Shown here piece after piece: positions 33,070 through 45,049 of a stretch of DNA of 64,000 bases. The stretch comes from Ustulina deusta (lineage: Eukaryota > Ascomycota > Sordariomycetes > Xylariales > Xylariaceae). The position numbers and the translations under genes were made by a program. Numbering within the stretch: the first letter of the stretch is position 1; the number at the start of each line of letters is the position of its first letter. The stretch is from contig JAJNNX010000008.1 of assembly GCA_023159155.1 (NCBI GenBank), positions 806,001-870,000 of the forward strand, written 5' to 3'. The notes beneath the pieces were generated by a model. The model had not been told where the DNA came from. It ran no database searches and was given only the letters and a program-made list of their open reading frames with translations.

Positions 33070-35567
33070 CACAGAGTACAACTTGATGCGAAATCTGCTC
33101 ATTTGTGATGTGACCACAAACATGGGTGGACAAGACGAAATAAAAACGTTGTACATTACTACCTGGCGATAAATTGAAGGCAGTTGATACCTCCCGGTAC
33201 CATAGTGTGGGCACCCCACAGTAGCTCGTGTATGCTAGGTGCATTCATGTATGTAGTTGACGGCGATGCGCTTGCTGGTCAATCAACCTGATCGATCAAT
33301 AAGCTTGGCTGTTCAAGATGCTGCAAGGACAGGAGCTGGAATGGCTGTTTCAACTTACGCAGCCGAATTGCGCTGGTACCTGATTCGACCCACGTGGGTT
33401 ACTAGTACACTCCAGGCTGGCACGGTATCTACGGTCACGGTGTTTCCCTTGTAGTGTACACGTAATGTGATGTACTTAGCTACCTAGTATACACGCAGAC
33501 GTGGGCGACGTAAACAGCAGACAGGTATCTGGCGCTAAGACTCCTGACCAATGGTCCAGGCCACGAGCATTCTCCTTAGTTCAAATGGTTACCTAACTGA
33601 TAGCAGACTTACATACATTTACCAAAAAAAAAAAAAAGTCCCTTGGTTGTCTCGCTTGTCAGTCCTGCAGGAGGGTTCACAATCATGATGAAACAGAAAC
33701 GAGATTATCTCTCTCGTCATGGCGTAGGTAGGTACATGGAGCCAGATCTATACACTACTACCTAATATCATATCATACACTCAAAATACCATGGGTTTTC
33801 TGTCCAACCAGATAGGAAGACGGGCACTTGATGACATGATTCTAGTGTAGGTAGTCTCTTTTTCTCGGCACTTTACACGATTGCCAAGGAAGCCGGGGAA
33901 CATTCTTCGGAGCACACCATTCCAAGTTAGTGTTGTGACATTGGTCTACACCTAGGGACGCCGTAGAGGTTTCGTACGATCAACCCAACCAAGGCAAGGC
34001 CTCTGCTACACTACATGTAGGTATTCTGTCAAGTTTATACTTGATGCAAGGAGTTGCTCATAGGTATTACTTACACTACATGTTGCCCTCGAAACCCCTG
34101 TATCAGATCACTCACTCTACGGCTTCTCGCATGAACTGCCACTGCCCCTCGAGCTCTTGTCTGGTGCCGACCTCGGTATAAATAGGCTAACTAGGAAAAC
34201 CAACAGCGGTGTGAGGAGTCAACTCCAACTCACTAGATAGCTCGTCCGGTGGTCTCTAGCTGCAACCTCGGTGGGAATGTGTGCATATATGTGCATATGT
34301 GTACGTGATTGCCCAATGATAACAGTAATAACGTAAAATTATATGTCCGACATATATGCCTACTTACCTATCTAGTATCTCATAAGAGTTTACCAACGAA
34401 GCCTATTGATTGGTCGGCTCAACTTACAGTGTATACATTGCAGTCTGTTCGTCTCGGCGACTTGAACCAGACACCTCGGGGCAGTGAGTTCTTGAGTCTA
34501 CTGCATTTCCCACGGGAATTACACTCTGGGCCCTGATTCATGGTGGGTGCTTTGCCATGACCATTGGACCTGTTTTCGTGATGTCGCCAGTAGTTGAGAT
34601 ACACTACGAGCCAGAATCGGTGGGGAAATGCTTGAATCTGACCGACGAATAATGATGCTTGGGCTGGATAGCCGTCCTCGGCATTCCATTCGAGATTGTG
34701 ACATTTAGGCAGACGTTTAGCAGATACGAGCAATCGGAAGCTTACTACTTCTCCATTTGGGGGCCCTTCAGGTGATGATCTTCTTGTGTCTGGACTCATT
34801 TAGCAATGCACCGGCTAACTAGGTTTCTAGAACTCTCTGTCTGCCGGGCGCATTGCACAGCTCGACATAGCAGCGAAAATTGAAAATTCAATTGCGACGA
34901 GGCATAGGACTACCTATTCGGGTTGCGACCCGCATTCGAACGAGTGGTTAGAAGTGCTAATAAGGTGTGGCGGGCAGAACCGAATTGTGTACATTAGTGG
35001 AATGCGTCCCAGCGCAGCATGATCGCTGACCGCCATCAACCCTCAACTGTTCTTGTCTCTTTCTCTTTTAAACAGGGCAATATCTACGATCGAGTAAACT
35101 CCATAAGAGCATATTGGCTACAATCCGAAGATCCCCGTCAAATCAGAAGTGACTCATGGGAAGTGAGGTTGCAGTATTGCCATGACTTATGCGGCACCTA
35201 GCGCTTGCCGGGGTCTCGGGGCAGGGTGACGATGATGTTGATGTTGATCATAACCCACGACCGCACGAGACATTCCACCCCAGCCTCAAAAGGCGGTTCA
35301 GCAGGCCAATAACGGCTTGCGTTCTCAGCCCTAGATCTGCTCTTTCGGCACTGCCCCCCGACTAGACACGTGATTGACTTAGATAGTCCTTGATATTGCT
35401 TGGCACTATAGCACTCCATCTCGTCTAGAAGTTTATCCAAGGGCTCTTGGACCCTTTTGCGGATTTATCTTACGGAGGAGACTCCTCCCAAGCATCGTTG
35501 CCTTCAGTGGCTCGCTTGGAAATACGCTGCCTTCAATTCAGCGAAAGCATATGCTCCGACACCCGTT

Positions 35568-37372
35568 ATGGAGCCCATAGACTTCAACCAATCTACAAGC
35601 CTGCCCCTCTTGGCCCTGGGGAGCAACAACACCGAATTCAACTATGCGGCTTACTTGCAAGACGAAGATCTCGACTACTTCGGGGATACTGGCTCTTCGG
35701 GGTCAGCATCAGTAATGAACGAAGTTGCCTCTACGAGTGTTTCGCCGCCTACCTCTGCAGTCGTGAAGAGCATTTCCAACCAGAAGCCAAGATTGGAGAG
35801 AAGAGGTCACACTAAGAGCCGTCGTGGGTGCTACAATTGCAAGAGACGGAGAATTAAAGTAATTCTTCCGCGCTACAGTTCGCATTTGACGTGACTAAGG
35901 CCGGCCCAACAGTGTCAAGAAACTCGACCGTCGTGTGGGCACTGCGTTAAGACAGGTCTCAAGTGCGAATATCCACTCGTGCCCCAGATCACTCATCAAG
36001 TAAAGCGCGCGTGCTAACACTCGACTTCTCCTATACTGACTGTCTACAGCCGCAGCATCAAATCCCCCTCTTTAGCCTTCAAGATATGCGCTTCTTCCAG
36101 CACTTCCTCTTGACCTGTTCTCCACATCACCCGTTGGGAAACGAGTCGATTTGGACACACGAGATTCCATGTCTGTCTCAAAACGTAGGTCATCTCAGCC
36201 TAAAGTGTCCGAATACTAATAAAAATTGTAGCACGAGTATCTTAGTACGTGTCTAGCATCCTCCTGATAACACTTTATAGGTTTATTATTGCTGTCTGAC
36301 AAGGATATTTCTTTAATAGCAACCCCCAAGTCAACTCGAGTGGACCAAACAAAATGGGCTGACTATCGTGGTTTTAGTGCATGCTATTCTCGGCCTTGCA
36401 GCTTCCGACTTGATGATCCAAGACCCGAGTCTCGTTACCTTCGCGATGGCGCACCGATTAAAGGCGATCAAGGCTATCAAGAAGACGTTGACTGACGCCC
36501 CTAGAAAAACCACATTTGAGGAAGGCAACGCGCTGCTCGCGGCGTGCTACGCCCTCACTTTCCAATCAGTCATGCTCGACGACGGCATGGCAGAGTTCAT
36601 GACGTTTTGTCGAGGCATCGTCATTGTCGCCATTCAAATGTACTGCAAGGGTGCCAAATTCATATTCACCAATTTCCTCGGCGACGACCATATGAGTGTT
36701 CTGCAGCCTTTGATGGAATCAATCCCCCCGATCCAGAAGGACTGGACCGACATGGCCGTGGCGAACATAGCTGCTCTTGAACCTCTCTGCAAGCAACAAG
36801 TTGAAATCGAATACCACCAGCTCATAACCAACATCGCCAAGGCTCTATATACCTCTTCATTTCTAGGTAAGCCTCTGTCTGGTTGCGAATCGTCCGTACC
36901 CAATTCTGACCCTCTCACACTAGCATACCAACTACTCTGCAAACACTAGTAAGCATAGATATTCTTACCATCTACTTCCTGGACTTCGATCTGCCAACAA
37001 ATGGTCACATATCTACATATCAGATCAAGGACAGGTTTCAGTTCTAACACTTGAGTTAGTGGCTGGTGGATGCAAATTTCGCACGAGAGTTTCCAAAGTA
37101 TCATTGACGGCGGAAACCAGGTGTGTCTGCTGCTTGCTTCGCACTGGATTTCCTTGAAACAGATCATGGCCACCATCACTGGAGCGGAGCATAGCCAACA
37201 CCCACAACAACCTGGCCGAAAGGACGGCGATATGGATCTAGGAATGGTCAGGTGGCTCAAGCACATCAACCGACATGTTGATGTCGACCATCGGCAGTAT
37301 AACCAGTGGCCTCTCTGGGTTGAGGCGCAGCTGGATATAAATCTCGGCTACTTTGGCAAAGAGTCGCATTGA
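35568..37372 (+). CDS. Zn(II)2Cys6 fungal-specific transcription factor (UPC2-like architecture)
   Basis: Seven exons inferred: 35568-35858, 35913-35999, 36050-36184, 36232-36244, 36378-36866, 36924-36948 and 37060-37372, together exactly 451 codons (450 aa). The binuclear zinc cluster CX2CX6CX6CX2CX6C (Cys88, 91, 98, 105, 108, 115) is split by the first intron. HEYLMHAILGLAASDLM, made across a 13-nt exon, and later FQSIIDGGNQVCLLLASHW and QYNQWPLWVEAQLD follow the order of the fungal UPC2/sterol-uptake-control-like regulators. There is an acidic N-terminal segment (LQDEDLDYFGD). It should be a nuclear DNA-binding regulator; a sterol role is only suggested by family naming. ATG 35568 is the first in-frame methionine; upstream in-frame codons lack one. 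All donors are GT and acceptors AG. Confidence 0.82.
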
Positions 37373-37740
37373 GAAATATTGTGACATTGCTTATCAAATG
37401 CACGAATTAGGAGTGCTCTAATTACTATTGATACCATACTGTTGCGCGGGCTCTTATCTTCACTCCTACCTACATGTCAACTCAATCTCAGAAGCAATCA
37501 CTGCTCGCGTTCACATCCCTCTATGGTTAGGTGATTACAATCTGATGGCTCGGGGGCGCCGTTATGCTCATCTAACGTGCTGTCTTGGCTGTATCTACGG
37601 CATAACGCCCGACCATGTGGCAATGGCCAGCAAGCCGCCTTTTGAAAAGGAACTCTTGAGCATCCAAGATCTCATGCCAGCCGAAAACGGCTCGCCGACT
37701 AACGCCTACACCGCCACATTACCTAGCGCCAATGACCGGG
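37373..37740 (+). other. spacer with unrecognised open frame
   Basis: From 37428 to 37898 one frame is open without an ATG at its start. It includes ASKPPFEKELLSIQDLMPAE, which looks protein-like but matches nothing I know. It may be the 5' part of the relic that follows. Confidence 0.25.
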
Positions 37741-38204
37741 GCTTTTATGCACTTCGTCATGCACCTCGCTTTCGTCGTATTTCGCGTACGACTGGCAGTT
37801 CATTAGCGTCTACCAAGAACAAAAACCCTGGCTCTTGCTGCCGATCAGGCGGACCACGCCCCCGCCTGCGGCCCTGTGTTAGTCAAGTTTCGTCTTAGTG
37901 GTAAGGCTGATTTGTCTAGTTGCTGTCATTCCGGCCAATTGCAAGTCTTTGAATCCGGTCGGATGCTATCGCATCTCGACTAGGACGATTAGGTAACTAT
38001 GAAGAAGGTAAAGAGCATCAATAACGTCAAGCCTCTGCCGCGCCGGCTCGACAAGGTATGCTTGTGAAGATCGAGATGAGCGCACTCTCGCACATCCCCA
38101 TCGTATTTGGGCATCTGCTCTTCGCATTCCCCGTATTCCGGGATCTCTTGGCATGGTGGATTTACAAGGCCCATGCCGAGAACGTCATGGCAAGTATAGA
38201 CTAG
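37741..38204 (+). pseudogene. remnant of a membrane-protein gene in several frames
   Basis: Three protein-like pieces lie in order in different frames. TGAFMHFVMHLAFVVF (about 37735-37782) is a membrane-helix-like segment ending in a stop. YFAYDWQFISVYQEQKPWLLLPI begins at 37778 in the next frame and stops at 37880. EMSALSHIPIVFGHLLFAFP followed by VFRDLLAWW starts near 38073 in a third frame and stops at 38202. No intron of workable length can join the first two, so at least one frameshift is needed. The third piece vaguely recalls DGAT2-type acyltransferases (proline-aromatic-Arg-Asp after a helix), but this is a guess. It lies between the Zn2Cys6 gene and an intact hypothetical gene. Confidence 0.45.
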
Positions 38205-38431
38205 ACGAGTTTAGAGATTGGATATATAGACAGACTCGCAACTCACGAGAGGCAGGCGGGTGTTGTTTAGCAGGATACGGGACAAACTCATTTATCATAG
38301 AAGAGAGAATACCATCTTCTAACTCCACAACTTCGGGCCACAACGAGATTTTCCCTTCCTGTTCTTCTTCTTTACTTAGCTCCATCACCAGATCTACAAG
38401 GGCTCTCAACAACCCAGGGAGACCGTGAAAA

Positions 38432-39427
38432 ATGACATCACCCGCACCCCCCTACCGCATCCACACCAACAACTCAGAGGGATCCCTAAGAGCGCCCACG
38501 CTGCCCCCTTACACCGAGCACGCAGGCGCAACCGAAGACATCGAGCTAGCAAGCCTATCGCCATCGTCATCAGCGTCCTCCTCGCACGCCGCGAGCGCAG
38601 CGGCGGGGTCCGCGACCTCGGTCTTCGCCCCGACAAAGCAGCTGCAAATCCAAACGCAAGGGAAGAGCCTCCTCTCCTTCCCCGGCCCCACACGTCCAGA
38701 CCCGATCCCGATCTTCACGCTCACGGCCGCCGGCCACCTCGACCGTCCCCAATACCTCTCGATCCGCCCGCGTCAGCGCTCCGGCACGTGCTTCCTGGCC
38801 CACGGCGACGACGAGACGCAGGCCCTGCTGACAACCACGACGTACCGCTTCGGCTGCGGCCCCGGCCGGCGGCCCGTGGTGCGACTCCTGGGGGGTCTCC
38901 GCGATCCGGCGCAGCAACCACGAGCCGCCCCGATTCCACGAGACGAAGCCGCGACGGCGCAGGGGCGGCGGGACCAAGAAAGCGGCATCGAGCTGGCGAG
39001 CCGCAGCCTCTTCTCGCGCGCGATCCGCTTCCACGCGCCGGGCATCGCGTCCTTCGGGTGGCGGTACGCGAGCGCGTCCGAGCGCGCCGCCGCCTGCGCC
39101 GACAGTCTTCTCGTCTGCGAGGTCTTCGCCGAGGCCGTCGGGAGCGAGAGCGCGAAGAAGAAGAAGATGATGAAGATAACGACGGTAAAAGACGGTCATC
39201 GCGTCGCGCAGCTCGTTCGCAACGAGGCGTTCCGCAGCCCCGGGAGCTCGCGCGCGTCCGCCGGGAACGGGGGCCGCCTCATGCTCGATTTGGCCGTGTT
39301 CGAGGAGAAGTTGCGCGAGCGCGTCGAGTGGCTTGTTGTCACTACTGCTGTTGCGATGCTGAAGCGCGAGGTCGATAGGCGGCGTTCGCAGCAGATTGCT
39401 GTTATTGGGGCTGTTGCGAGCTCGTGA
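38432..39427 (+). CDS. hypothetical fungal protein, GC-rich, single exon
   Basis: 331 aa from ATG 38432; I do not recognise the family. The first 75 residues are Pro/Ser/Ala-rich with PPYR and LPPYTEH motifs, as in WW-binding or membrane-linked fungal proteins. The middle part contains a beta-like core (IPIFTLTAAGHLDRPQYLSI, TTTTYRFGCGPGRRPVVRLL). The C-terminal third, from SRAIRFHAPGIASFGWRYAS, is helical with a Lys-rich loop and ends LKREVDRRRSQQIAVIGAV. No signal peptide or convincing membrane span. The competing frame beginning at 38425 is an Arg/Pro-rich shadow. Codon third positions are strongly G/C, unlike the AT-rich relic before it, which supports real coding. Cytosolic, function unknown. 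Confidence 0.7.
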   Translation: MTSPAPPYRIHTNNSEGSLRAPTLPPYTEHAGATEDIELASLSPSSSASSSHAASAAAGSATSVFAPTKQLQIQTQGKSLLSFPGPTRPDPIPIFTLTAAGHLDRPQYLSIRPRQRSGTCFLAHGDDETQALLTTTTYRFGCGPGRRPVVRLLGGLRDPAQQPRAAPIPRDEAATAQGRRDQESGIELASRSLFSRAIRFHAPGIASFGWRYASASERAAACADSLLVCEVFAEAVGSESAKKKKMMKITTVKDGHRVAQLVRNEAFRSPGSSRASAGNGGRLMLDLAVFEEKLRERVEWLVVTTAVAMLKREVDRRRSQQIAVIGAVASS

Positions 39428-39726
39428 TGGATGGTGTGGTTTGATATGGTGGGGAATGGAGTTATAGTAATCTGTTGATTTTTTTTTTTTTATAGATACC
39501 TGGATTATTTACTATGATACACTTTTGTTAGCAATATAAAGCTATATATATGTAAGTGTTTGATACGTGACAATTGTGTTCAATGATCTCATAGCTCACC
39601 CCTTTTCTCACCTGTGAGCAGTACAATATTTCGATCGGTACTCGACGTACTCGAGACAAGAATTCAGACATAAGGACTAAAACCCCTGAAGGTAGTATGC
39701 AATAAATGGGTATATTGCTAGACAAG
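39428..39726. other. convergent 3' spacer
   Basis: Short AT-rich spacer between the 3' ends of the hypothetical gene (+) and UTP7 (-), with a T12 run at about 39480-39491. Nothing else seen. Confidence 0.5.
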
Positions 39727-41846
39727 CTACTCCCTCTTTGCAAATCGAGCGAGGGCTGGCCCCAAGTCAGCTTCCTTCTCCTTTTGCTTTTTCTCTCGCT
39801 GCTCGAGTCGTTGTTCCTTCCATATCTCGTCGACCTTGAGTCTCTTTTCGTCGATAACGTTCTTCGCCCGCTGCTTTCTGAGATATTTCCGAAGCGCGCT
39901 GTTCTTTCCACGTGCCTTGTTTCTAATTTCCGTTTCAACATCCACCGGTTTGGCATCAAGATCCCTTTCAGCCTGTCGCTGCTCTTCGGACCGTAGATCG
40001 AGATTTCCAATAAAGGTGGGATCTAGAGCAATCATCTCCGGCTGCAGCTTGTTGAGAAGGGATCTAACTTCAGTGTTTTGCCTCTCCTTGACTGTTTCAA
40101 ACGGATTGACTTCCATGACATCCATATTAGGCTCTCCCGCTCCAGGGACAATGATAGAACTATGACAAGGTCAGCGGTGAGTCAAAGCTACAAACCCCCC
40201 CTCTTGATGACATACCTGAATCCCTCATCGTGACCAATGCCTAGCACGTCTTCTAAGGGACACCACTTCACCCTTTCGACTCTGCGGCCCTCAGTTCCCC
40301 ATGCTAGGTACGGACTCTGTACCTTGGTTTGCTCAGCTGCGTGCTTTGTGAAGAGACCCTGCCACATGGTTGTTTGTGTTCCCCACCCAACAGCAGTAAC
40401 GCCTCGGTCTGATATAGCAACTGAAGAGGCCGGCTCCCTTGTGAAGTACTCGTTCACCACGCGAAATTGACGTATATCCCAAACAGCCATCTGACAATCT
40501 TGGCCCGTAGATACCATATACCGTCCCTCTGTTTCAGTAAGCATTTGTTGTTATAAATCCGTGAGGAACTGGACATACTAGAGCAGCGTTAGTATTAAGG
40601 CAGAGAGTGTGTCATAAACAATAAAATAACAATAACAAAACGGTGGAATCTCAGTGATGAACTCACCCTCGGTCAATGGACATAGCGCGGACTGGGCCTC
40701 TATGGGCTAATAACTTGACAAGGGGTCCATTTGAAGTTGAACAATTAGGGCTCCAGAGCTGGATTTGGCCATTGTTGTGTCCACTGAAACAGACCGCATT
40801 ATATGGGTTTTGCGCTAGAGAAGCCGGAGGCCCCAATTTAGTAGCAATCTCGCTCACCAATTGACCTGTCGAGACGTCCTGGTATTTTAGAAAACCACTG
40901 ACCCCCTATGTTACGATAAGTAAATGTGTGCATCTGATATCGCCCAGATCACTTACAAGCGTGACAAGGAGGAAATGATACTATTAGATGCATTAGTGAT
41001 TGCTGAGTCATGAGAATGAGATATGCACAGAAATAGGTTTGGCTTACAGGCAGAAATTCAAGATGGGAAACTTCGCGGTGCTGATTTAGGCAGTGCAGCT
41101 CGACACCACTACCATCGTAGATATAGACATTTTTCTTCTGAGCTACTGCCATATACTAAATGAATACATGTCAGTATCAGCTGAAAAGATAATCCGCCCA
41201 CGACGGGGCAATAAACTCCAGGCTACTAAATGAATCGATAGTAGAGTATATGGTGAGGTATGCTTACCTGATTTGTGTGTAAATAACGAACATCCCGCAC
41301 TATTTCGTTGACTTGGAACTCGCAGTTTAACTTTCCTTGCCGCCAGTCCATGGAGGCAACTGTGCTCGCTCCATCAGTACTTCTGTCATGAATTCATTGG
41401 ATAATGATGCACGTACTATGCCCTTTTCTTCCGCCTAACAGTAGATCGCGACCATTCCTGCTGTAGTCGAAAACGTAGGGGCCGAGCTGGTCGAGGTTCA
41501 AGTCGAATCGCTTCTGGGCTGTCGCAATAGGTACGCTGGCTTGTATCTCCTCCTGCGTGACCTTGTATGTGCGCTCTAACTCGGTTTCCGGCTCGAGATA
41601 ACCCGACGTCCCCTCTAACAAGATCTCGGCATCCTTCGCTTTAAGGGCGGCTGCTTTGTATTTGGACTCGAGGGCTTGCAGGTTCCTGCGCAGTTTCTTG
41701 TCTTTTATAGTTTTGGTATTGATTCTCTTCCCTCGGCCATAGTCCCTCTGCGCCTCTTTCTCACGTTGGCGCTTTTCTCGTTCGTGTTTCGGTATAAGGC
41801 TTGTCCGCGCTCGATCAACGACGCGCGCGCCGTTGTCGGTCTCCAT
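39727..41846 (-). CDS. utp7: U3 snoRNP / small-subunit processome protein Utp7 (WDR46/BING4)
   Basis: Eight exons inferred: 41417-41846, 41268-41359, 41048-41155, 40957-40980, 40667-40905, 40570-40577 (8 nt), 40216-40528 and 39727-40159, together 549 codons (548 aa; yeast Utp7 has 554). A charged N-terminal helix ([20 protein letters not shown]) is followed by a WD40 propeller ([66 protein letters not shown]). The BING4-type signature [23 protein letters not shown] and a Lys/Arg-rich C-terminal coil complete it. The protein acts in nucleolar 18S rRNA processing. The junction between exons 5 and 7 cannot be joined in frame by one GT–AG intron; the 8-nt exon after a perfect TACTAAC branch solves it but needs cDNA proof. 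Confidence 0.9.
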
Positions 41847-42401
41847 AACAGTGGATGAGCGGCAAAGAAGTTAAGGAGACGATAGACAGCTTCCAATTAG
41901 CTAATTATAGTAGTCTGGTCCAGTGACACTAAGTATCGTAAATCTGCGTCGTCATATAACATCAGGCCATGAGGAATTGACGAGACGGCGCAAAATGCCG
42001 AAGTCGAAATGAAATGGAAAGACGTCCTCGATCATCGAGAAATTTTAGTGGGTCGGTAGGGATCATAGATAGCGCCCCACCACGATAAGCTAGGTGCACG
42101 ACGGCGGATTACATCTCCCACACAAAAAAACTGTGCCCCTCTATCTCTAATCGATACCTAGGTAGTAAATAGGTAGGGAATAGCCCCTCCAACATTTTAT
42201 CAGCCAGTAGGTACTATCTACTACACTAGCAGCGCATCATAAATCGCTAACCTTCATAACTGCACCTGTAACTTGAATTGTCGTCGCCGGTGACTCACCA
42301 AGGATCTTGGGACTAGGCAGTCGCCCAAAAATATCTTGTGACATCTATTTTCCAATCTGGCTTCGCTACCCTTCCGATTTAAAGCTGGTGGCGACGGCAA
42401 G
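41847..42401. promoter_or_regulatory. shared divergent promoter of UTP7 and TSR1
   Basis: These 555 bp separate the start codons of two ribosome-biogenesis genes transcribed away from each other. On the UTP7 side GATGAGCG at about 41854 resembles the PAC core (GATGAG), and GAGAAATTTTAG near 42038 resembles the RRPE word of yeast ribosome-biogenesis promoters; both are weak single matches. TACCTAGGTA occurs at 42155-42164 with further TAGGTA words to 42176. Confidence 0.5.
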
Positions 42402-44904
42402 ATGCCTTCAGCCACACATGCCCACCGGCCAACCACCAAAGTTGTGCATAAAGCCTTCAAGTCGAGGAAGGCCACGAAAGGCTCACTGCGCGATCAAGCC
42501 AAAGGTGATGGCAGAAGCGATGGTGTATTAGTTGCTCTAATGATTTGAAATATAACTAACGCGGTCTTGTCTCACAGGCAAGGTTCCCAACGAAAGACGA
42601 AAGACCCCTCACCAACAAGTCATGTCTAAAATCGGTCGACGAAACCAGGCCAAGCAGCGCCAACTGACCAAGCTCAAGGAACATCAGAAGGAGGCTTCTA
42701 TATTCATGGGTCGAGATGGCGCCCCGAGAATCGTTGCTGTCATCCCCCTGTGTGCTGACGGCAATGCCCTCGCTGCCATCCACAGCCTTAATGGCAGTCT
42801 AGATCTCGAGTGCGACGTCTCCGCCTCCACCTTTCGCGTCCCGGTTGACCGCTTCAAGCAGAAACTGCAATACGTGCCAGTCAAGAGGGATTTGTCGATC
42901 TGCATGGATGCTGCGCGAGTGGCCGACTTCATCGTCTTCATCCTGTCCGCCGAGGCTGAAGTTGATCCCCTGGGGGAGCTGATCATCCGAAGCATTGAAA
43001 ATCAGGGCATGTCAACGCTATTCACCGTGGTCCAGAACCTCGATAGAGTCGAGCCCGCGAAAGCAAGGCCCGACGTCGTCAAGTCTCTAGCCTCCTTCAT
43101 GACGCATTTCCATCCTGGTCAGGACAAAATATATAGCCTTGATTCCAGGCAGGAATGCTCTAACCTGATAAGGTCGCTCTGTAGCACCATGCCAAAGGGG
43201 ATTAACTGGAGGGACCAGAGATCGTGGATGTTGGTAGACGGCGTACGGTGGGCATCCACTGAGACAGGGTCCACGGTACTTACAGGAGTCGTCCGCGGAA
43301 AAGGGCTGAAAGCCGATCGATTGGTGCACGTGGGAGAATGGGGTACTTTCCAAATCGAGAAGATCACGGCAGCTCCAATCTCGACTAAAAGACAGAAAGA
43401 TAACGGCATGGCTGTGGACGACGAGGGGGAAGAAAAGGCGCTAGAGACACCTGACGAAGATCAGGATGATCTTGCTGAGCTAGCTCCCGAAGAAGCAGTC
43501 ATGAACGATATTGATGGCGGGGATGGCATGATGGAATCCAAAGCACCGACGACAAAGAAGGGCGTTCTGCTAGATGACCATCATTACTTCTCAGAAGAAG
43601 AGCCCGAGAAATATGAGCTCCCCCGGAGAGTACCCAAGGGAACATCCGCATACCAAGCAAATTGGATATTGGATGACGTCTCTGACTCCGAATCAGAATT
43701 CGACGAGGAGATGCAAGATTTCCAGGACGAGGCAGTTTCAGCCCGACCAGAAGATGGTATAGAAGGTCTCGCTGGCCGTGAACCCACTGAAGCGGCCATG
43801 TCGGAGTATCCTCAATCTGAAGCTTTTGCAGAGCTGAACGAGGATGAAGATGCACAGCAACTCGCTGCGTATCGAAACCGTAAACGGGACGAAGCAGAGG
43901 AAGACAAAGAGTTTCCTGATGAGATTGAGTTGCATCCACATGTGCTCGCCCGTGAAAGGCTGGCCAAGTATAGAGGTCTCAAAAGTCTGCGCACAAGCCC
44001 TTGGAACAAGGAGGAAGACCGCCCTTATCAGCCCGACGAATGGTCTAGACTACTACAAATTTCGGACTACCAGTCTTCCAGAAACCGAGCGCTGCGCGAG
44101 GCTTTGGTCGGCGGTGTTACCCCTGGAACTCGAGTTCATGTTTATCTGAAGGGTGTACCTGCGAGCATACAAAAGTCCTATACCCCCTCGCAACCAGTCA
44201 CCCTCTTCAGTCTCCTCAAACATGAGAACAAGAAAACAGTAGTAAACTTTGATATTTCTCACAAAGATGATTACGAAAAGTCAATTAAGGCTAAAGAAGA
44301 GCTCATTATTCAATGTGGTCCTCGAAGATTCGTTATCAACCCGCTGTTCTCCGGCAGTGGAAGTACAGAGAATGACGTACACAAATACTACCGCTTCCTC
44401 CATCCGGGAGATGCTGCAATTGCGACATTCATGGGGCCTATCACCTGGGGCTCCGTTCCTGCGCTGTTCTTCAAGCGCGTAACTCCGGAACAGGGCGAAG
44501 AAGGCGCCACTCTTCCGCTACAGTTAGTTGCAACAGGCACTTCTCGCGCGCCATCGACCTCCAGAGTGATAGCCAAGCGTGCTATTTTAACTGGCCACCC
44601 TTACCATATCCACAAGAAGGTTGTCACTGTTCGATATATGTTCTTCAACCGAGAGGATGTCGATTGGTTCAAAGCTCTTCCACTTTGGACAAGGAGGGGC
44701 AGGAGTGGTTATATCAAGGAGACATTGGGTACTCACGGATACTTCAAGGCTAACTTTGATGGCGGAATCAATCCTCAGGATTCAGTTGGTGTCAGTCTAT
44801 ACAAGCGTATGTGGCCACGGAGCGCCATACCGTTTACAGGATCTTTATTAGAAGAAGGTGCCGTTGTTGGGCAAAGTGATGCGATGGATGAGGATATACA
44901 ATAG
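42402..44904 (+). CDS. tsr1: 40S ribosome-biogenesis factor Tsr1
   Basis: Two exons, 42402-42504 and 42578-44904 (73-nt intron GTGATG..CACAG with TAACTAAC branch), 809 aa; yeast Tsr1 has 788 and human 804. The N-terminus HKAFKSRKATKGSLRDQAKG-KV and RRNQAKQRQLTKLKEHQK is the conserved basic Tsr1 start. A G-domain-like core without a GTP-binding P-loop follows, then the AARP2CN region (around VLTGVVRGKGLKADRLVHVG). A long acidic region (about 260-420: DEDQDDLAELAPEEA, YHFSEEEPE-like) leads to the C-terminal RIBIOP domain (KTVVNFDISHKDDYEKSI, GPRRFVINPLFS, GPITWGSVPALFFKR, GTHGYFKANFDGGI). Tsr1 is a pseudo-GTPase that guards late 20S/40S precursors. It shares its promoter with UTP7. Confidence 0.95.
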
Positions 44905-45049
44905 AAAATTACTAGGTCTAGCGTTGATGGTAGATAGTAGTTTTGATGAGATATAAATGATCACATGGCAAGCAGTCAACAATTTATTTTTTTAATCTGA
45001 TCGTCCAATCTTGTACACGTATCTAGGGATAATTATAGAAGGACCAACC

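Larger units (their letters stand above)
30692..35567. other. 4.9-kb gene-poor divergent region, rich in TACACTAC octamers
   Basis: Lies between two divergently transcribed genes (GH128, - ; Zn2Cys6 factor, +), so it contains both promoters. No supported gene otherwise. It includes an A20 run at 31847-31866, TACCTAGGTA at 33011, and nine copies of TACACTAC/GTAGTGTA between 31706 and 34607, the densest cluster in the window. Open frames here show no recognisable protein. Confidence 0.5.

Noticed and set aside
38425..39378. 317-codon frame overlapping the hypothetical gene at 38432
   Set aside because: Composition is extreme Arg/Pro with no hydrophobic core; it is the shadow of a GC-rich coding frame.
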